Assembly (NCBI GenBank): GCA_024695475.1
Contig: JAILIC010000026.1
Location: 23,953-87,952, forward strand
DNA length: 64,000 nucleotides
DNA from: Treponema sp.
GTDB lineage: Bacteria; Spirochaetota; Spirochaetia; Treponematales; Treponemataceae
Direction of reading: 5' to 3'
Shown: in pieces, positions 50,557 to 59,817 of the stretch
Layout of the letters: every line of letters starts with the position of its first letter
Position numbering within the stretch: the stretch's first letter is position 1
Position numbers and translations under genes: made by a program
Notes under the pieces: generated by a model
Databases searched by the model: none
What the model saw: the letters and a program-made list of their open reading frames with translations, nothing else
What the model was told of the DNA's origin: nothing

Positions 50557-52588
50557 ACAGAAAGAAGTTATGAATTTTATGGAAGTGAGTAAAAAGCAAT
50601 CGATAAAAACCAGATTGCAGAACTACTTTTTATTGGTCTCACTTTCAATTCTACTCCTTATGAGTGTGTTTTCGCTCGTGTACTTTTATAATACTACAAA
50701 AAAAGAAAGTACGACCATGATACGTAATAAACTTTCCCTTGCGGAAATTTTCATGGATGGTAAAAAAAAGGAGACTGAAGAGTATGCAAAAAATCTTGCA
50801 TCTCAGCGAAGTATTCAGTTGGGACTTGAACTCGAAAGTGGAATAAAAATCAGTGAGTTTATTGAAAGCCTGGAAAATGAATCGTCGGTGTTTAAGATAT
50901 CTGTTTTTGATGCTGATGGTGGTATGCTGACAGAGAATATGTCTTTATCGTCTAGTGACACTGCATTGTTACAATCTGCTTTGAGTGGTACGGTATCGAC
51001 TTCTCCTTGTCAAGTGAATAACCTAACAGGTAAAACACCTGCCTATGTTTCTGCGGTGCCCGTCATGTATAATGATGAGATTATCGGTGTTGTTATGGTT
51101 TATTTTGTCTTTGTCGAGAATCAGGATTTCTTTCAGGAACTTTCTCATAATCTCGAATGTGAGATGGCTATCTATACTGAAAATAGCACTGTTGTTTCGA
51201 CAGGGGAATTACCCATTGTTCCGTCTTTGTATAAGAATGTTGCCTATTCTAGTAAGCCTTATGAAGATATAAGTCTTGCTTCCTCCGGATTAAATGAATA
51301 TAAAGCTCTTGTTGATGGAACTGATTTTCCTGTGGCAGTATATCGTATTTATTTGTCATCGGATCAATATCGCAAGGTATTTATAACTGCTTTGGTTGTG
51401 TATATCGTAATAGCAACATTAGTAACGATTATTGTCATTTCGCTTATTTTGCAAATATCAGCCAGTATTTTGAATCCGATCGATCAGCTACTTAACAGCG
51501 TTAATATTGTACGCAGTGGAGATTTGAGTCATGAAATCTCTCTTGTTGAGCAGGACGAAATTGGTCGTCTTGGATATGCCTTTAATGAATTACGCTCACA
51601 GTTGTCTGATAAGATTGGAACTATTCAGGATATGAATTCTTCTTTGGAGCGTACGGTGAGTGAGCGAACAGCTACTATAAATACACTTAATGAAAAGATG
51701 AAGCATTATTTGTCTCCTCAATTGTATGCGTCTATTGTTGGTGGTAAACGTGATACATCTGTAGATAAGCATTACAGAAAGCGATTGACGATATTCTTTT
51801 CTGATGTCGTAAACTTCACTAAAACAACAGAATCTTTGGAACCTGAAGATTTGTCTAACTTGCTTAATTCGTACCTTGATAGTATGGCTAATATAGCTAT
51901 GAAATATGGTGGTACAATCGATAAATACGTTGGTGATGCTATCATGGTATTTTTTGGTGATCCTGAATTTACCTCGGATAAGGATCATGCAATACGGGCA
52001 GTTGAGATGGCAATGGAAATGCAGGAAAGCATGATAAGTTTCCGTGAAAAATGGCGAAAGAATGGTATTGAAAATCCGTTCCATGTGCGTGTTGGTATTA
52101 ATACGGGGTATTGTACGATCGGTAATTTTGGATCAGAAACTAAGATGGATTATACGATTATCGGTAACAACGTAAATATGGCTGCTCGTTTTGAGGCTGC
52201 TGCTGAGCCTGATACTATTTTGATGAGTCCAGAAACATTTATGCTGGTAAGTGATGAAATAGACTGTGTTGTTGCTGGTGAGTATACACTTAAAGGTGTA
52301 TCTGGAACAATAAAAGGGTATCGGCCGGTAAGAATAAAAGATGCTGCTTCTAAGGTTGAGTTTGCTAAGGTTACTTCTCGTGGTGAACTTATTTATCCAG
52401 AAAAACCTATTGATTTGAAGTTGCTTTCTCCTAAGGATCGCCATAACTTATTGCGTGCTATCAAGGAGACCTTTGAGGAAATTCGTGATAATAAGCTCAG
52501 TGCCGTTATTAAGCCGGTAAAAAAAGATCTTGATGGAGATGAAGGTAAGGCAAAAAAAGTAGAGTCTGAAAGTACCAACGATGCATGA
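50549..52588 (+). CDS. receptor-type class III adenylate/guanylate cyclase
   Basis: 679 residues. TM1 (about 27-50), an extracytoplasmic Cache-like sensor (about 55-270), TM2 (about 275-300), a HAMP linker (LNSVNIVRSGDLSHEISLV), a coiled coil and a class III cyclase domain (about 400-590). The two metal-binding Asp residues are visible in FFSDVVNFTKT and YVGDAIMVFFGD, and DYTIIGNNVNMAARFE carries the transition-state Asn and Arg region. It should make cAMP or cGMP in response to an external ligand. A charged C-terminal tail follows. Start overlaps the LysRS-like stop by 8 bp. A terminator-like hairpin ends the operon. Confidence 0.92.
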   Translation: MSEQKEVMNFMEVSKKQSIKTRLQNYFLLVSLSILLLMSVFSLVYFYNTTKKESTTMIRNKLSLAEIFMDGKKKETEEYAKNLASQRSIQLGLELESGIKISEFIESLENESSVFKISVFDADGGMLTENMSLSSSDTALLQSALSGTVSTSPCQVNNLTGKTPAYVSAVPVMYNDEIIGVVMVYFVFVENQDFFQELSHNLECEMAIYTENSTVVSTGELPIVPSLYKNVAYSSKPYEDISLASSGLNEYKALVDGTDFPVAVYRIYLSSDQYRKVFITALVVYIVIATLVTIIVISLILQISASILNPIDQLLNSVNIVRSGDLSHEISLVEQDEIGRLGYAFNELRSQLSDKIGTIQDMNSSLERTVSERTATINTLNEKMKHYLSPQLYASIVGGKRDTSVDKHYRKRLTIFFSDVVNFTKTTESLEPEDLSNLLNSYLDSMANIAMKYGGTIDKYVGDAIMVFFGDPEFTSDKDHAIRAVEMAMEMQESMISFREKWRKNGIENPFHVRVGINTGYCTIGNFGSETKMDYTIIGNNVNMAARFEAAAEPDTILMSPETFMLVSDEIDCVVAGEYTLKGVSGTIKGYRPVRIKDAASKVEFAKVTSRGELIYPEKPIDLKLLSPKDRHNLLRAIKETFEEIRDNKLSAVIKPVKKDLDGDEGKAKKVESESTNDA

Positions 52589-52612
52589 TCTTTGATGGTA
52601 TGACTCGAAAAC

Positions 52613-52645
52613 TGCGGACGAGAGTAATCTCGTCCGCACGTATTT
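52613..52645 (+). terminator. terminator-like hairpin after the cyclase gene
   Basis: Perfect 11-bp stem TGCGGACGAGA/TCTCGTCCGCA with GTAA loop, then CGTATTTT. The T-tract is weak, but the stem is very stable. Confidence 0.7.
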
Positions 52646-52731
52646 TAAAATAGGTACCTTGTAAGAGCTTACTCTTATCTTTATAATAGCATAGTGATTT
52701 TATAGGTAAATACTAAAGGATACGTTTTTAT

Positions 52732-53517
52732 ATGAATACATACCAGTTTGCAAGAACAAGGCTTACATTTGGAAAAGAGAACATGGAAAAAATCTTTAAC
52801 GCCAGGGTAATCGTTTTTGGTATCGGTGGTGTAGGAAGCTATGTTGTCGAAGCTTTGGTTCGATCTGGCATTGGTGCAATCGATATTGTTGATGATGATA
52901 AAATATGTCTTACCAATTTAAATCGTCAACTCTATGCATTGCGTTCTACAATTGGTAAAGATAAGGTTGATGTTGCCGAAGAACGTATTCATGATATCAA
53001 TCCTGACTGTAAAGTAACAAAATGGAAAACGTTTTATATGCCTGAAACTGCCGATCAGTTTGATTTTTCTCAATATGATTACATTGTTGACTGTATTGAT
53101 ACGGTTACTGGAAAACTGGAAATTATAACGCGAGCTAAGGCACTTAAGAAGCCGGTTATCAGTTGTATGGGTGCTGGCAATAAAGTAGATCCTACTAAAC
53201 TGAAGGTGGCAGATATTACGAGGACTTCTGTTTGTCCGCTTGCTCGTGTGATGAGGAATGAATTAAAAAAACGTCATATAAAGCGTTTAAAGGTTGTTTT
53301 TTCAACAGAAAATATAATCCCACCTCATGATGAGGATATGGATGTTAGTTGTAAAGTAAACTGTGTCTGCCCACCAGGAACAAAACGTACTTGTACGGTC
53401 AGAAATCAAGTTCCTGGTAGTAATGCCTTTGTTCCCCCTGCAGCAGGCATGATGATTGCTGCAGAAGTAATAAAGGATTTGACTCAGTTTCATGTAACTG
53501 ATTTGTTTAAAGAATAG
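52732..53517 (+). CDS. tcdA: ThiF/E1-like tRNA threonylcarbamoyladenosine dehydratase
   Basis: 261 residues. The adenylation fold is shown by VFGIGGVGSYVVEALVRSGIG, DDDKICLTNLNRQL and DCIDTVTGKLEI (quoted in part). The sequence from ISCMGAGNKVDPTKL through the Cys-rich CKVNCVCPPGTKRTC stretch matches TcdA/CsdL, which cyclises t6A37 of ANN-decoding tRNAs. Monocistronic, with a short leader. Convergent with thiC, 11 bp apart. Confidence 0.9.
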   Translation: MNTYQFARTRLTFGKENMEKIFNARVIVFGIGGVGSYVVEALVRSGIGAIDIVDDDKICLTNLNRQLYALRSTIGKDKVDVAEERIHDINPDCKVTKWKTFYMPETADQFDFSQYDYIVDCIDTVTGKLEIITRAKALKKPVISCMGAGNKVDPTKLKVADITRTSVCPLARVMRNELKKRHIKRLKVVFSTENIIPPHDEDMDVSCKVNCVCPPGTKRTCTVRNQVPGSNAFVPPAAGMMIAAEVIKDLTQFHVTDLFKE

Positions 53518-53528
53518 CTCATTTGATG

Positions 53529-54842
53529 TTACAGAATATCGATAACTTCACCACTTAATGCTTTGTTCATAGAACGTACTGCGCAGAATTTACCACACAT
53601 TGAGCATGCTTCTGCATGGTTATCTTCTGGTTTTCTGCTATCGCGTATGTGTTTTGCTGTTTCTGGATCAAGAGCATATTTGAACTGTTCGTCCCAATCC
53701 AGTCGTTTTCTGGCATCTGCCATCTTGTCATCAATGTCCCGAGCTCCAGGAATTCCTTTTGCGATATCTGCTGCGTGGGCTGCAATTTTAGATGCTATGA
53801 TGCCCTGTTTTACATCATCCACATTTGGAAGTGCTAAATGCTCAGCTGGGGTAACATAACAGAGAAATGCTGCTCCTGCGGATGCAGCCATTGCTCCACC
53901 AATTGCTGCAGTAATATGGTCATATCCTGGTGCAATATCGGTTACGAGTGGACCTAATACATAAAAAGGAGCACCTTTACAGATTGTCTGCTGTATCTGC
54001 ATGTTTGCTGCGATTTGATTGAGAGGAACATGACCTGGTCCTTCAACCATTACCTGTACATTATGGTTCCATGCTTTTGTCGTTAATTCTCCGAGACGGA
54101 CGAGTTCTTCGATTTGGCAGACATCAGTAGCATCTGCAAGACAGCCAGGTCTGCAAGCATCACCGAGTGAGATCGTGACGTCGTATTCTTCGCATATATC
54201 GAGAATTTCATCATAGTGTTCATAAAAGGGGTTTTCATTACCAGTCATGACCATCCAAGCAAATACAAGGGAGCCTCCTCGACTAACAATGTTCATCTTT
54301 CGCTTTTGATTTTTGATTTGGTCAATTGTTTTACGAGTTATACCGCAGTGCAGGGTAACAAAATCAACTCCGTCTTGTGCATGGAGCCGGACAACGTCGA
54401 TAAAGTCTTGTGCTGTGAGTGTATTGAGATCTCTCTGGTAATGTATGACACTATCATAAATAGGAACAGTACCAATCATGGCGGGGCACTCTGCCGTAAG
54501 TTTTTGTCTAAATGGTTGGGTATTACCGTGGCTTGAAAGATCCATTATTGCTTCTGCACCCATATTAACGGCACTCATAACTTTTTGCATCTCGATGTTA
54601 TAGTCTTTGCAGTCTCTGCTTATACCGAGATTTACATTTATTTTGGTGCGAAGCATAGATCCAATTCCCTCAGGATTAAGACAGGTATGTCTTTTATTTG
54701 CAGGAATTGCAACTTTACCTTCTGCAACGAGTTTCATAAGTTTTTCGGTTTCAATACCTTCTTTTTTTGCTACTGTCTTTATTTGAGGTGTTAAGATACC
54801 CTTTTTTGCTGCATCCATTTGAGTGGTGTACGTACTTGCCAT
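53529..54842 (-). CDS. thiC: phosphomethylpyrimidine synthase
   Basis: 437 residues, the short form common in anaerobes. The radical-SAM cluster motif lies at the C-terminus (CSMCGKFC), and [28 protein letters not shown] and [17 protein letters not shown] are family signatures. It turns aminoimidazole ribotide into the HMP moiety of thiamine. It is preceded by a TPP riboswitch and a terminator on the same strand, so it is shut off when thiamine pyrophosphate is plentiful. A good AAAAAGGAGAT ribosome-binding site is present. Confidence 0.97.
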   Translation of the reverse strand: MASTYTTQMDAAKKGILTPQIKTVAKKEGIETEKLMKLVAEGKVAIPANKRHTCLNPEGIGSMLRTKINVNLGISRDCKDYNIEMQKVMSAVNMGAEAIMDLSSHGNTQPFRQKLTAECPAMIGTVPIYDSVIHYQRDLNTLTAQDFIDVVRLHAQDGVDFVTLHCGITRKTIDQIKNQKRKMNIVSRGGSLVFAWMVMTGNENPFYEHYDEILDICEEYDVTISLGDACRPGCLADATDVCQIEELVRLGELTTKAWNHNVQVMVEGPGHVPLNQIAANMQIQQTICKGAPFYVLGPLVTDIAPGYDHITAAIGGAMAASAGAAFLCYVTPAEHLALPNVDDVKQGIIASKIAAHAADIAKGIPGARDIDDKMADARKRLDWDEQFKYALDPETAKHIRDSRKPEDNHAEACSMCGKFCAVRSMNKALSGEVIDIL

Positions 54843-54908
54843 TTTTATATCTCCTTTTTAGTTTTTGCGACACTGGCATTATTAACTTTGATGTATCGCA
54901 CATTTGAC

Positions 54909-54947
54909 AAAAAAAAATCCGCGTAAACCAAAAGGTTGACGCGGATT
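54909..54947 (-). terminator. riboswitch-controlled terminator upstream of thiC
   Basis: Minus-strand stem AATCCGCGTCAACC/GGTTTACGCGGATT with one mismatch, TTTT loop, then a run of nine T. It sits between the TPP aptamer and the thiC start, the normal place for an expression platform. Confidence 0.9.
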
Positions 54948-55000
54948 ATAATCCAAAATTATTATTCTTATTGTATAGTTACAATACAAAAGAATCAGAG

Positions 55001-55090
55001 CGCTACCTACGTTGGCATTATCCAAATCAGGTTTCAGGTCGAAATCGCAGTAGATTTCCTCTCAGCCGGATATATCCAGCTCCCTGGTCT
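55001..55090 (-). ncRNA. TPP riboswitch aptamer (THI element)
   Basis: On the minus strand, GGCTGAGA, ACCTGATTTGGATAATGCC and AACGTAGG follow the conserved order of the THI element. P3 can be drawn as GCTGGAT/ATCCGGC. An additional hairpin TTGTAT/ATACAA follows before the terminator. It controls thiC. Confidence 0.93.
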
Positions 55091-55151
55091 TTTTATTTAT
55101 GGGGTGCCTCAAAAAACTAACGCCCTTTGAGGTACTTTTATGTCTTAATCT

Positions 55152-55180
55152 AAAATATATCTTTTAACCATTTTTGACAA
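55152..55180 (-). promoter_or_regulatory. promoter of the thiC riboswitch transcript
   Basis: Minus strand TTGTCA, 17-bp spacer, TATTTT, about 60 nt upstream of the aptamer. A CCTCAAA/TTTGAGG hairpin (55107-55132) lies between promoter and aptamer. Confidence 0.6.
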
Positions 55181-55238
55181 GGTGGTTGCTATATAAAGGC
55201 TGTTGTTATCAGCTTGTCACCTGTGATAGAACGGCTTT

Positions 55239-57002
55239 TTATAATCTCCAGCTCACCGCTTCTTTACGATCGTTTACAAATCGGGCGTATAAACCTCCAT
55301 TTTGTATAAGCTCTTCATGTTTACCATGTTCAACAATTTTTCCGTTATCTAAGACGATAATTTGATCCGCATGTCGTACGGTTTTGAGTCGATGTGCAAT
55401 CATAATAACTGTTTTTTCTTTAGTAAGTTCTGTGATAGCTGTCATCAATTCTTGCTCATTTTCGGGGTCGACGTTGGCAGTGGCTTCATCTAAGATTATA
55501 ATAGGAGCATCTTTCATGATGGCCCGTGCAATTGAAATGCGTTGTTTTTCACCACCAGAAAGACTTGCTCCACCTTCTCCAATGACGGTGTCATATCCCT
55601 GGGGAAGTGCAGTAATAAAGTCATGACAACACGCTTTTTTTGCTGCTTCTATAACTTTTTCAATAGGTGCGTCTGGTACTCCAAAACGGATGTTGTTTGC
55701 GATAGTGTCTTGAAAAAGATAGACATTTTGGAATACAAAACTAAAGTTTTTCATGAGACTGTCTATGCTATAGTCTTGTATATTTTTATGTCCTAATGTG
55801 ATGGTGCCTGAGTCTGCATCCCAAAATCGAGCAAAAAGATGGCATAGGGTAGTTTTACCGCTACCACTGGGACCAACGACTGCGGTTGTTGTCTTTGCTG
55901 GAATAGTTAAAGAAACATTGTTAATAATTGGTCTGTTGCGTTCTGAATCCTTGTCATAGGAAAAGGAGACATTTTTTACTTCGATATCAGTTGATTGTGG
56001 TATAAATTGACTACCTTCAATTTCCATAGTCGGAAGATCGAGGATCTTTTGTGCTTTATTGACGCTCAAATCGATACTTCGCAATAGTGCGGAATAATTA
56101 CCACCTGCTTCTAATGCATTAAACAGCATGAACGAACATACTTGCATTGTTGCACAATCTGCGAGTGTCATTAGTCCATTGAGATACAGATTTATAGAAT
56201 ATAAGAGTACTGCTATTCCTGTACACTTTGCTATAAGACTTTGTAGATTTGCTAGAGGAATGCAAGAAAACTCCATAGCTATATTTGTCTGCGTAGCTTT
56301 AGCAATTGCTTTATTGAGTTTTTCTGCTTGGCGACCTGTCATATTATATGCTTTTACTTCTGCAATACCCTGAATATACTCCAATACTTGTTCTACTATT
56401 TCAGAATCGGATTTTGACTTTTCAGCTGAAGCTGCTTGTACATTAAGGCGCATAAGGGTATTGATGACAAGAAAGAATATAAAGCCACCTGTTGCAACGA
56501 GTGCGATCCGCCAATTGAAAAATGCAATCATTATGATTATAAGGGTAGTATCAAGTATTCCTTGTGTGATTAGCATAACTGCACGAGTTGCAATATCACC
56601 AAGAAGTTCCATTGTATTTGTGGTAACAGAAGTAATATAGCCTAAACTATTTGCATTAAAATATCCCATTGGCAGGTATCGCAAATGTTCTGCTATTTCG
56701 ATACGCTTTGTGGCACATGTATCGTAACCAGCTTCAGTTTGCAACATGCTCATTATTTTTTTTGTAATGATTGTTCCTGTAATGCTTATAAGCATTACAC
56801 TAAATGATAGCCAGATGGTATGTGCGGTAAATGGACTGCCTTCTTGAAGACTGATAATGATACCACGGAGCATGATGGCAACAGCCCCGATCCTCAGTGC
56901 AATAAATAGAGAATTTATAATTCCTATAAAAATACTGAGATAGAATTTATGTTTGTTTTTTGTACCACAGAAATTGAAAAATCGAGATAAGATTTCTACC
57001 AT
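55239..57002 (-). CDS. ABC exporter half-transporter B (permease-ATPase)
   Basis: 587 residues. Six membrane segments (about 18-300) are followed by an ATPase domain with Walker A GPSGSGKTT, signature LSGGEKQRISIARA, Walker B PIIILDEATANVDPENE and the H-loop MIAHRL. It is the second half of a heterodimer with the gene whose stop overlaps its start. The pair resembles MsbA/IrtAB-type exporters that move lipids, peptides or siderophores. Both catalytic Glu residues look intact. The methyltransferase at the head of the operon points to a small modified metabolite, but this is inference. Confidence 0.9.
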   Translation of the reverse strand: MVEILSRFFNFCGTKNKHKFYLSIFIGIINSLFIALRIGAVAIMLRGIIISLQEGSPFTAHTIWLSFSVMLISITGTIITKKIMSMLQTEAGYDTCATKRIEIAEHLRYLPMGYFNANSLGYITSVTTNTMELLGDIATRAVMLITQGILDTTLIIIMIAFFNWRIALVATGGFIFFLVINTLMRLNVQAASAEKSKSDSEIVEQVLEYIQGIAEVKAYNMTGRQAEKLNKAIAKATQTNIAMEFSCIPLANLQSLIAKCTGIAVLLYSINLYLNGLMTLADCATMQVCSFMLFNALEAGGNYSALLRSIDLSVNKAQKILDLPTMEIEGSQFIPQSTDIEVKNVSFSYDKDSERNRPIINNVSLTIPAKTTTAVVGPSGSGKTTLCHLFARFWDADSGTITLGHKNIQDYSIDSLMKNFSFVFQNVYLFQDTIANNIRFGVPDAPIEKVIEAAKKACCHDFITALPQGYDTVIGEGGASLSGGEKQRISIARAIMKDAPIIILDEATANVDPENEQELMTAITELTKEKTVIMIAHRLKTVRHADQIIVLDNGKIVEHGKHEELIQNGGLYARFVNDRKEAVSWRL

Positions 57003-58783
57003 TATGCTTCCTCCTCATTGTCTTTTGCAGAAATATGTGCTTCCCACATCCGTGCGTAAAGCCCTTTTTGAGCTAGGAGTTCTTGATGAGTTCCACAAGA
57101 GTCTATTTTGCCGTTTTTAATTACATAGAGTTTGTCTGCATCTGTAACAGTCGACAGACGATGAGCTATGACAATGAGTGTCTTTCCTTTTACCAGTTTT
57201 GCGACACTTTTTTGAATAATCGCTTCATTTTCAGGATCTGTATATGCAGTTGCCTCATCAAGTATGATGATTGGAGCATCTTTCATCATGGCTCGTGCTA
57301 TGGCAATACGTTGTCTTTCACCTCCGCTTAAGTGAGCGCCACTTCCTCCGACTATAGTGTCAAAGCCATGATCAAGACTCATTATAAAGTCATAACATCC
57401 ACTTTCACGGGCAATTGATTCTACTTCTTGATCTGTTGCATCTGGTCGTCCTAATTTTATATTGTCTCTAACGCTCATATCAAACAAAAAATTGTCTTGA
57501 CTGACATATGCAATACGTTTGTTGTATTCTTCAAGACTGAGATTTTTAATGTTTACACCGCCTATTTCGATGGTCCCAGAATCAACGTCCCAAAGCGATG
57601 CAATAAGGCGTGCAATAGTTGATTTACCACTACCGCTGGGACCAACAAGTGCTGTATAACTGCCATGGGGAAGTGACATGCTTATTCCATGTAATATTTC
57701 TTTTTGTTCTTCTCCCTGTTTGTTTTTGTGATAGCTAAAATGTACATCTTTGAGTGTGATGCTACTGTCGACTGGCTTGTAATCGCTTATTTTAGGACGA
57801 TATAATTCTGGTAGATTAAGTATGGAACTTACTTCATCAAAAATAACACCAGCTTTTGCTATATCATCGTGATAGGAAAATACGATAAGGATTGGTTGTA
57901 TCAGACTGACGGATAGAATAATGATAGTGATGAAGGATTCTGGTGTAAGGGTACCATGTAAAACCATAAAACCACCGATAGGTAACACTGAGACGAGTGT
58001 TGCTGGCATAACAACTTGAGCGATAGTAAATGGCCAAATACTGGATTTCATCCACTCAATAAAGCTTGCTGAGTTATCGTGTGCTGCTTTTACAAATTTA
58101 TCATAGGATGTTTTTGATTTTCCGAATGCTTTAATTACTTCGATGCCATTAATATATTCTACGGCAGTATCATTTAATGTTTTGGTTGTGTCTACAGTTC
58201 GTTTGAATTTTTTTTCATAACCGATAAACATTGAAAGCATCGCTATCATACCAATAGGAAAGCAAATAAGTGATGATAATGCCATTCGCCAATCAAGTAT
58301 AAAAAGATATACCAAAAGACTGATTGGTAAAAGTAGGTTTGATGTATATTCGGGCACGATATGAGCAAGGGTAGTTTCCATGCTATCTACACGCTCTACA
58401 ATGATATTTTTTAGTGAGCCTGATGGTAAATCTAATACGGTTCCTAATGGTACGCGAGAGAGCTTATCGCAAAGTCTTTTTCGTATATTTCCGAGTAAAT
58501 AAAATGTTGCTATATGCGAGCATGAAGTTGAAACAGCATGGAAGATGACGTTTCCTGTCCAAAATGCGGCTATGATAAGTGCTTTGTGAAGAAAAACAGA
58601 CCAATCTCGCACACCTTTCAATAGTAATTGAATGATTTGTGCAATAAAAAAATAGGGTGCTATAGCGCATGCTACACTAAGTACGGCTAGTGCCATACTT
58701 ATACAGTATAATACTGTTTTTTCCTGTGCAAAGGTTATGATATGTTGGATAATGGTGCCTTTCTTTTTTTGAGATGTTGACAT
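57002..58783 (-). CDS. ABC exporter half-transporter A (permease-ATPase)
   Basis: 593 residues from the ATG giving MSTSQKKKG, which follows TGGAG; the track starts 18 codons earlier. Six membrane segments (about 20-310), then an ATPase domain with GPSGSGKST, LSGGERQRIAIARA, PIIILDEATAYTDPENE and VIAHRLS. It probably pairs with the following gene. The junctions (1-bp overlap downstream, about 47 bp upstream to the methyltransferase) indicate one operon. Confidence 0.9.
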   Translation of the reverse strand: MSTSQKKKGTIIQHIITFAQEKTVLYCISMALAVLSVACAIAPYFFIAQIIQLLLKGVRDWSVFLHKALIIAAFWTGNVIFHAVSTSCSHIATFYLLGNIRKRLCDKLSRVPLGTVLDLPSGSLKNIIVERVDSMETTLAHIVPEYTSNLLLPISLLVYLFILDWRMALSSLICFPIGMIAMLSMFIGYEKKFKRTVDTTKTLNDTAVEYINGIEVIKAFGKSKTSYDKFVKAAHDNSASFIEWMKSSIWPFTIAQVVMPATLVSVLPIGGFMVLHGTLTPESFITIIILSVSLIQPILIVFSYHDDIAKAGVIFDEVSSILNLPELYRPKISDYKPVDSSITLKDVHFSYHKNKQGEEQKEILHGISMSLPHGSYTALVGPSGSGKSTIARLIASLWDVDSGTIEIGGVNIKNLSLEEYNKRIAYVSQDNFLFDMSVRDNIKLGRPDATDQEVESIARESGCYDFIMSLDHGFDTIVGGSGAHLSGGERQRIAIARAMMKDAPIIILDEATAYTDPENEAIIQKSVAKLVKGKTLIVIAHRLSTVTDADKLYVIKNGKIDSCGTHQELLAQKGLYARMWEAHISAKDNEEEA

Positions 58784-58830
58784 AGGTTTTCTCCATTGAA
58801 AAAGCGAGTATAAAGTTTTATGAGTATTTA

Positions 58831-59625
58831 TTACCACTCAAATTGCGCCCAACGATCATTGAGATGAGGGAACAATGTGGCAAAAATCTTTGCTCTAATA
58901 GAGTATTTTTTCATTTCTTCATTAAAGCTTCGTTCTTGTATAAGATGGAGTCCACTTACAAGCTTTTCAATTTCTTTTGCTGACGTAGTACCACTTTTAA
59001 ATACCGCATTTGTGTTTTTTACGGTATCATGATGCTTTTGCTGTTTTACCATGAGCGGACTATTTTGTTCTGCAATGATGGTGCCATTTTTAAAATGGTG
59101 CGTAAGGTTTGTAAGTAGTGTCTTGATTTGCTCGATGGTAAGATACATAAACAGTCCTTCGGCAATAAATACGATGGGCACCTGCTTTGTTTGTAAACTT
59201 TGCTGTACCTGCGGAATCCAATCTGTGGTAAGAATATCAGACGGAATAAGTTGTATCCTCGTATTTGCAGGAAATAATTTTTCTCGTAATGTAATACTGT
59301 CAGGATAGTCAATATCAAACCATGTAATTTTTCCATTATCAATTCTCGTAAATCTGCTATCAAAACCTGCTCCAAGATTTACGATGATGGATTCTGGGTT
59401 ATTGGTAAGAAATGATGTAAGCCAACGATCCAACATAATTGTTCGGGCAATGACTCCTTCATGAGACATAAAGGCATCATAGGGCCGTGTGTCAAATTGT
59501 AGATCGGATATGATTTTTACTGCCATATCATCATGAATACGGGGATTTTTACGTGTGGTTTCATTTGCTTTGATTACTAACGGGATAAGTGCCGTTTTTT
59601 GTACATCTCCAAGTTTTATTTGCAT
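58831..59625 (-). CDS. class I SAM methyltransferase (LCMT/Tcmp-like)
   Basis: 264 residues of the leucine carboxyl methyltransferase-like family. The SAM site IIVNLGAGFDSRFTRID is at about residue 85, WFDIDYPD is the acidic loop, and IAEGLFMYLTIEQ is a family signature. Related enzymes O-methylate polyketides or carboxyl groups. The first gene of an operon with two ABC exporter halves, behind AAGGAG and a promoter with a GTTAG-N6-CTAAC dyad. Substrate unknown. It might modify the compound that the exporter moves. Confidence 0.85.
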   Translation of the reverse strand: MQIKLGDVQKTALIPLVIKANETTRKNPRIHDDMAVKIISDLQFDTRPYDAFMSHEGVIARTIMLDRWLTSFLTNNPESIIVNLGAGFDSRFTRIDNGKITWFDIDYPDSITLREKLFPANTRIQLIPSDILTTDWIPQVQQSLQTKQVPIVFIAEGLFMYLTIEQIKTLLTNLTHHFKNGTIIAEQNSPLMVKQQKHHDTVKNTNAVFKSGTTSAKEIEKLVSGLHLIQERSFNEEMKKYSIRAKIFATLFPHLNDRWAQFEW

Positions 59626-59642
59626 AGACTCTCCTTATTAGA

Positions 59643-59679
59643 GTTAGATAATGCTAACAAAATGTTAATAATTATTCAA
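59643..59679 (-). promoter_or_regulatory. promoter and dyad of the methyltransferase-exporter operon
   Basis: Minus strand TTGAAT, 17-bp spacer, TAGCAT. The -10 is covered by GTTAG-N6-CTAAC, a possible repressor site. Regulator unknown. Confidence 0.5.
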
Positions 59680-59737
59680 GCTATTTTTAAAGTTTTTTGT
59701 TTGGATGGATAGATTAGTAGCTTATGATTGTAAAAAG

Positions 59738-59797
59738 AAATGCTTTTTTTATGAAAAATAAATAAAATGCATTTTTTATGTTGACAGAAATGCATTT
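59738..59797. promoter_or_regulatory. AAATGCATTT operator repeats upstream of the Fur-family gene
   Basis: The palindrome AAATGCATTT occurs at 59765-59774 and 59788-59797, with a degenerate copy at 59738. The last lies inside the promoter spacer, so a bound protein would block transcription. It is a candidate site for the adjacent Fur/Zur-type regulator. Confidence 0.6.
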
Positions 59798-59809
59798 TTG
59801 TTTTATAAA
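59781..59809 (+). promoter_or_regulatory. promoter of the zinc-homeostasis operon
   Basis: TTGACA, 17-bp spacer, TATAAA, ending 8 nt before the GTG start at 59818. The transcript should be nearly leaderless. Confidence 0.8.
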
Positions 59810-59817
59810 TTGCAACT

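Noticed and set aside
51596-52084. 162-aa minus-strand ORF
   Set aside because: Antisense to the conserved cyclase domain; composition and lack of motifs mark it as a shadow.
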